Source of the DNA: Actinomycetes bacterium
GTDB taxonomy: Bacteria > Actinomycetota > Acidimicrobiia > IMCC26256 > JANYLB01
DNA length: 64,000 nucleotides
Direction: 5' to 3'
Assembly: GCA_025363815.1 (NCBI GenBank)
Contig: JANYLB010000037.1
Coordinates: 1-64,000, forward strand
This document shows, in pieces, positions 62,225 to 64,000 of this stretch. The first letter of the stretch is position 1. The number at the start of each line of letters is the position of its first letter. The notes beneath the pieces were generated by a model. It was not told the origin of the DNA and did no database searches. It saw only the letters and a list, made by a program, of their open reading frames with translations. The translations under genes and the position numbers were made by a program.

Positions 62225-63118
62225 CTAGCGAGTCGTACGTGGGCGCTCGGTTCGCCCCCCGACGGCGCGCACACTGAGTTGGGTTGCGGCCCGGACCGCG
62301 AGGAGCGCGACCGCCGGGCCCAGGAGCAGCCGACGCGGGCCGTGCCAGTGCTTTGACGCGAAACGAGCCGCAGAACGGTGGTGCTCGATGATCATCCGGT
62401 AGGGGTGCCGGGAGGTGCTCAGACCCTGGCGGTGTAGGACCGCCCCGCCCGGTTCGTACGCCACCCGCCAGCCGGCTGAGCCGAACCGGGCACAGAGGTC
62501 GACGTCCTCGAGGTACATGAAGAAGCCCTCGTCCCATCCACCGACCTCGTCGAACGCGGCCCGGCGGAACCACAGTGCCGATCCTGAGAGCCAGCCGACA
62601 TCATGGGGGCCCGACCAGTCGGCGTCGAGGCGTCGGTACCGGCGGGTGAAGGGGTTCGTCGACCAGACCTGACCGAGGACCGCGTGCCCGAGGGCGTCAA
62701 TCCCCGATGGGAACGCCCGGGCAGACGGGTACTGGGAACCGTCGGGGTTGCGGACGCGGGGCCCGATCGCAGCCAGGTCGGCCGCGGCGTCGAGACGTCC
62801 CAACATCGCTGCGGCCGTTCCCGGGTCGACCTCGACATCGGGGTTAACGGCCGCGATCACAGGGGCGTAGGTTGCCGCCACCCCGAGGTTGTTGGCCCGG
62901 CTGAATCCCAGGTTCGTCGGCGCTCGCACCAAAGTGACCTCGGGATAGATCGCGGCCAGCGCGTCGGCCGAGCCGTCCTCGGACGCGTTGTCGACCACCA
63001 CGATCTCCGGTGGTCCACCTGCGCTCGTGTCGGCGAGCAGCGAAGCCACGCACGCAATCAACTCGTCCCCCGCGTTGTAGTTGACGACGACAGCCGCCCA
63101 ACTGGTGGCGCTGCTCAC
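62225..63118 (-). CDS. GT2 glycosyltransferase, rhamnosyltransferase-like
   Basis: The protein has 297 residues. [61 protein letters not shown] (the DxD-like motif), [36 protein letters not shown] (the ED acid pair) are typical of WbbL-type rhamnosyltransferases. It adds a deoxysugar during linkage-unit or O-antigen-like assembly. Its GTG overlaps the stop of the epimerase gene at 63115. Confidence 0.92.
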   Translation of the reverse strand: MSSATSWAAVVVNYNAGDELIACVASLLADTSAGGPPEIVVVDNASEDGSADALAAIYPEVTLVRAPTNLGFSRANNLGVAATYAPVIAAVNPDVEVDPGTAAAMLGRLDAAADLAAIGPRVRNPDGSQYPSARAFPSGIDALGHAVLGQVWSTNPFTRRYRRLDADWSGPHDVGWLSGSALWFRRAAFDEVGGWDEGFFMYLEDVDLCARFGSAGWRVAYEPGGAVLHRQGLSTSRHPYRMIIEHHRSAARFASKHWHGPRRLLLGPAVALLAVRAATQLSVRAVGGRTERPRTTR

Positions 63119-64000
63119 GCGCGCTTACGTTCCTCGCGGTACCACTCGTAGGTGCGCGCCAGCCCGGTCGCGAGATCGATCTCGGGCGACCAGCCGAGCA
63201 CCCGTTCCGCGAGCGATATGTCGGGACGCCGGCGGGTCGGGTCGTCGACGGGAAGCGCTTCGTGCACGATCTCGGAGCTCGACCCGGTCGCCAGGAGCAC
63301 CGCTTCGGCGAGCTCGAGGATCGTGAACTCCCGTGGGTTCCCGATGTTGACCGGGCCCACGACATCAGAGTCGAGCAGGGCGAGGATCCCACGCACCTCA
63401 TCGTCGACGTAACAGAACGACCGGGTCTGGCTGCCATCGCCATAGATCGTGATCGGCTTGGCGTCCATGGCCTGGACGAGGAAGTTCGATACGACCCGAC
63501 CGTCGGCAGGCCGTAGACGCGGGCCGTAAGTGTTGAAGATGCGCACGATGCGCGCCTCGAGCCCATGCGTACGGTGGTACGCCAACGTCATCGCCTCGGA
63601 GAAGCGCTTCGCTTCGTCGTAAACACCGCGGGGCCCTACCGGGTTTACGTTGCCCCAGTACGACTCGGGCTGGGGATGCACCTCGGGGTCGCCGTAGACC
63701 TCGCTCGTCGACGCGAGCAGGAACCGGGCGCCCTTGGCCTTGGCTAGCCCGAGCGCGTTGTGCGTACCGAGCGAACCGACCTTGAGCGTCTTGATGGGAT
63801 GCTCGAGGTAGTCCTGCGGACTCGCCGGGCTCGCGAGGTGCAGAACCGCGTCGACGGGGCCTTCGACATCTAGGTAGTTCGTTACATCGTGGTGCTCGAA
63901 GGTAAAGGCCGGATCGGCCATGAGCTCCTCGATGTTGTCGATCCGGCCAGTGAGCAGGTTGTCGAGGACCACGACCTGCCAGCCACGCGAGAGCAGCGCC
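63115..64000 (-). CDS. UDP-glucuronate decarboxylase-like NAD-dependent epimerase, N-terminus cut by window edge
   Basis: The frame is open to the window edge; sequence beyond 63972 continues the family pattern ([19 protein letters not shown]), so the listed start in the track is internal. [39 protein letters not shown]-type text carries the catalytic Ser/Tyr/Lys set and the characteristic UXS loop; [26 protein letters not shown] and [14 protein letters not shown] follow. UXS makes UDP-xylose from UDP-glucuronate. The upstream part of the operon lies outside the window. At least 295 residues are present; only the first Rossmann motif is missing. Confidence 0.9.
   Translation of the reverse strand, partial: ALLSRGWQVVVLDNLLTGRIDNIEELMADPAFTFEHHDVTNYLDVEGPVDAVLHLASPASPQDYLEHPIKTLKVGSLGTHNALGLAKAKGARFLLASTSEVYGDPEVHPQPESYWGNVNPVGPRGVYDEAKRFSEAMTLAYHRTHGLEARIVRIFNTYGPRLRPADGRVVSNFLVQAMDAKPITIYGDGSQTRSFCYVDDEVRGILALLDSDVVGPVNIGNPREFTILELAEAVLLATGSSSEIVHEALPVDDPTRRRPDISLAERVLGWSPEIDLATGLARTYEWYREERKRA

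Noticed and set aside
1-64000. tRNA, rRNA, CRISPR array, insertion sequence, prophage or integrase
   Set aside because: None could be supported: gaps are short, no direct-repeat/spacer array or transposase-like protein is present, and no tRNA cloverleaf was recognised.

Overview
This is a high-GC bacterial chromosome segment that looks actinobacterial, most plausibly Acidimicrobiia or a close relative. The evidence is very high GC at third codon positions, frequent GTG and TTG starts, dense gene packing with repeated ATGA or GTGA stop/start overlaps, F420 biosynthesis (cofD, cofE and a nitroreductase) with an F420-type luciferase-like oxidoreductase, an Rpf-type resuscitation factor, and DUF3052, DUF3817 and DUF5719 proteins. 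I saw no rRNA, tRNA, CRISPR array, insertion sequence, integrase or phage gene. No stretch longer than 300 bases lacks a gene. The longest gaps are 1019-1249, 7198-7400, 23544-23807, 47802-48036 and 49098-49299.

1-9311 (all minus strand): a partial SRPBCC protein, a two-pass membrane protein, then a tightly coupled catabolic-looking operon. Read from 6040 downward it encodes an amidohydrolase, an acetoacetate-decarboxylase-like enzyme, an SDR, a second amidohydrolase paralogue and a DsbA/HCCA-isomerase-like protein. Upstream of it lie a zinc alcohol dehydrogenase and a DinG-type helicase. 9460-13253 (plus): a polytopic GT-C-like protein coupled to a GT2 synthase that carries an N-terminal c-di-GMP-type MshEN domain. 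The GT2 3' end appears frameshifted. 13118-14476: a VOC protein behind a palindromic promoter, and an enoyl-CoA hydratase. 14515-18992: an oxidative L-fucose-type operon (solute-binding-protein-like protein, SDR, L-fuconate dehydratase, aldo/keto reductase, TY-Chap-like protein) preceded by two 15-bp repeats.

19076-31644: single genes and short operons. These include msrA, an oxidoreductase, an N-acyl-D-amino-acid deacylase-like enzyme, an Rpf-like protein, a thioesterase with an LLM oxidoreductase and TetR regulator, a SRAP peptidase, DUF3052, an MFS exporter, and a peroxiredoxin with a cytochrome P460-like lipoprotein. 30763-39634 is a conserved housekeeping block: comF, a FlgM-like gene, hpf, a NarL-type regulator, secA, prfB, ftsE, ftsX. 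This is the order also known around comF-secA-prfB-ftsEX in Bacillus.

39700-56423: an SDR, then ahcY, a mannose-6-phosphate-isomerase-like cupin, a SIS isomerase, a Trm112-like protein and phosphomannomutase, which link C1 recycling and mannose activation. A large membrane protein, a CPBP protease, ftsH, and an operon of giant GT2/GT-C protein, DUF5719 and thioredoxin-like protein follow. 56524-64000: an alanine-rich protein, F420 assembly (cofD, cofE, and a separate FbiB C-terminal-like nitroreductase), then a minus-strand NDP-sugar/surface-polysaccharide operon. That operon holds a UDP-glucuronate-decarboxylase-like epimerase cut by the window edge, a GT2 rhamnosyltransferase-like enzyme, a His-rich membrane protein, a nucleotidyltransferase and a UDP-glucose-epimerase-like enzyme.

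The most promising leads for undescribed biology are the paired-amidohydrolase operon, the MshEN-GT2 synthase with its GT-C partner, the fucose operon with a signal-less solute-binding-like protein, and the His-rich anchored protein in the sugar-nucleotide operon. All functions come from reading motifs and context. No database search was run.
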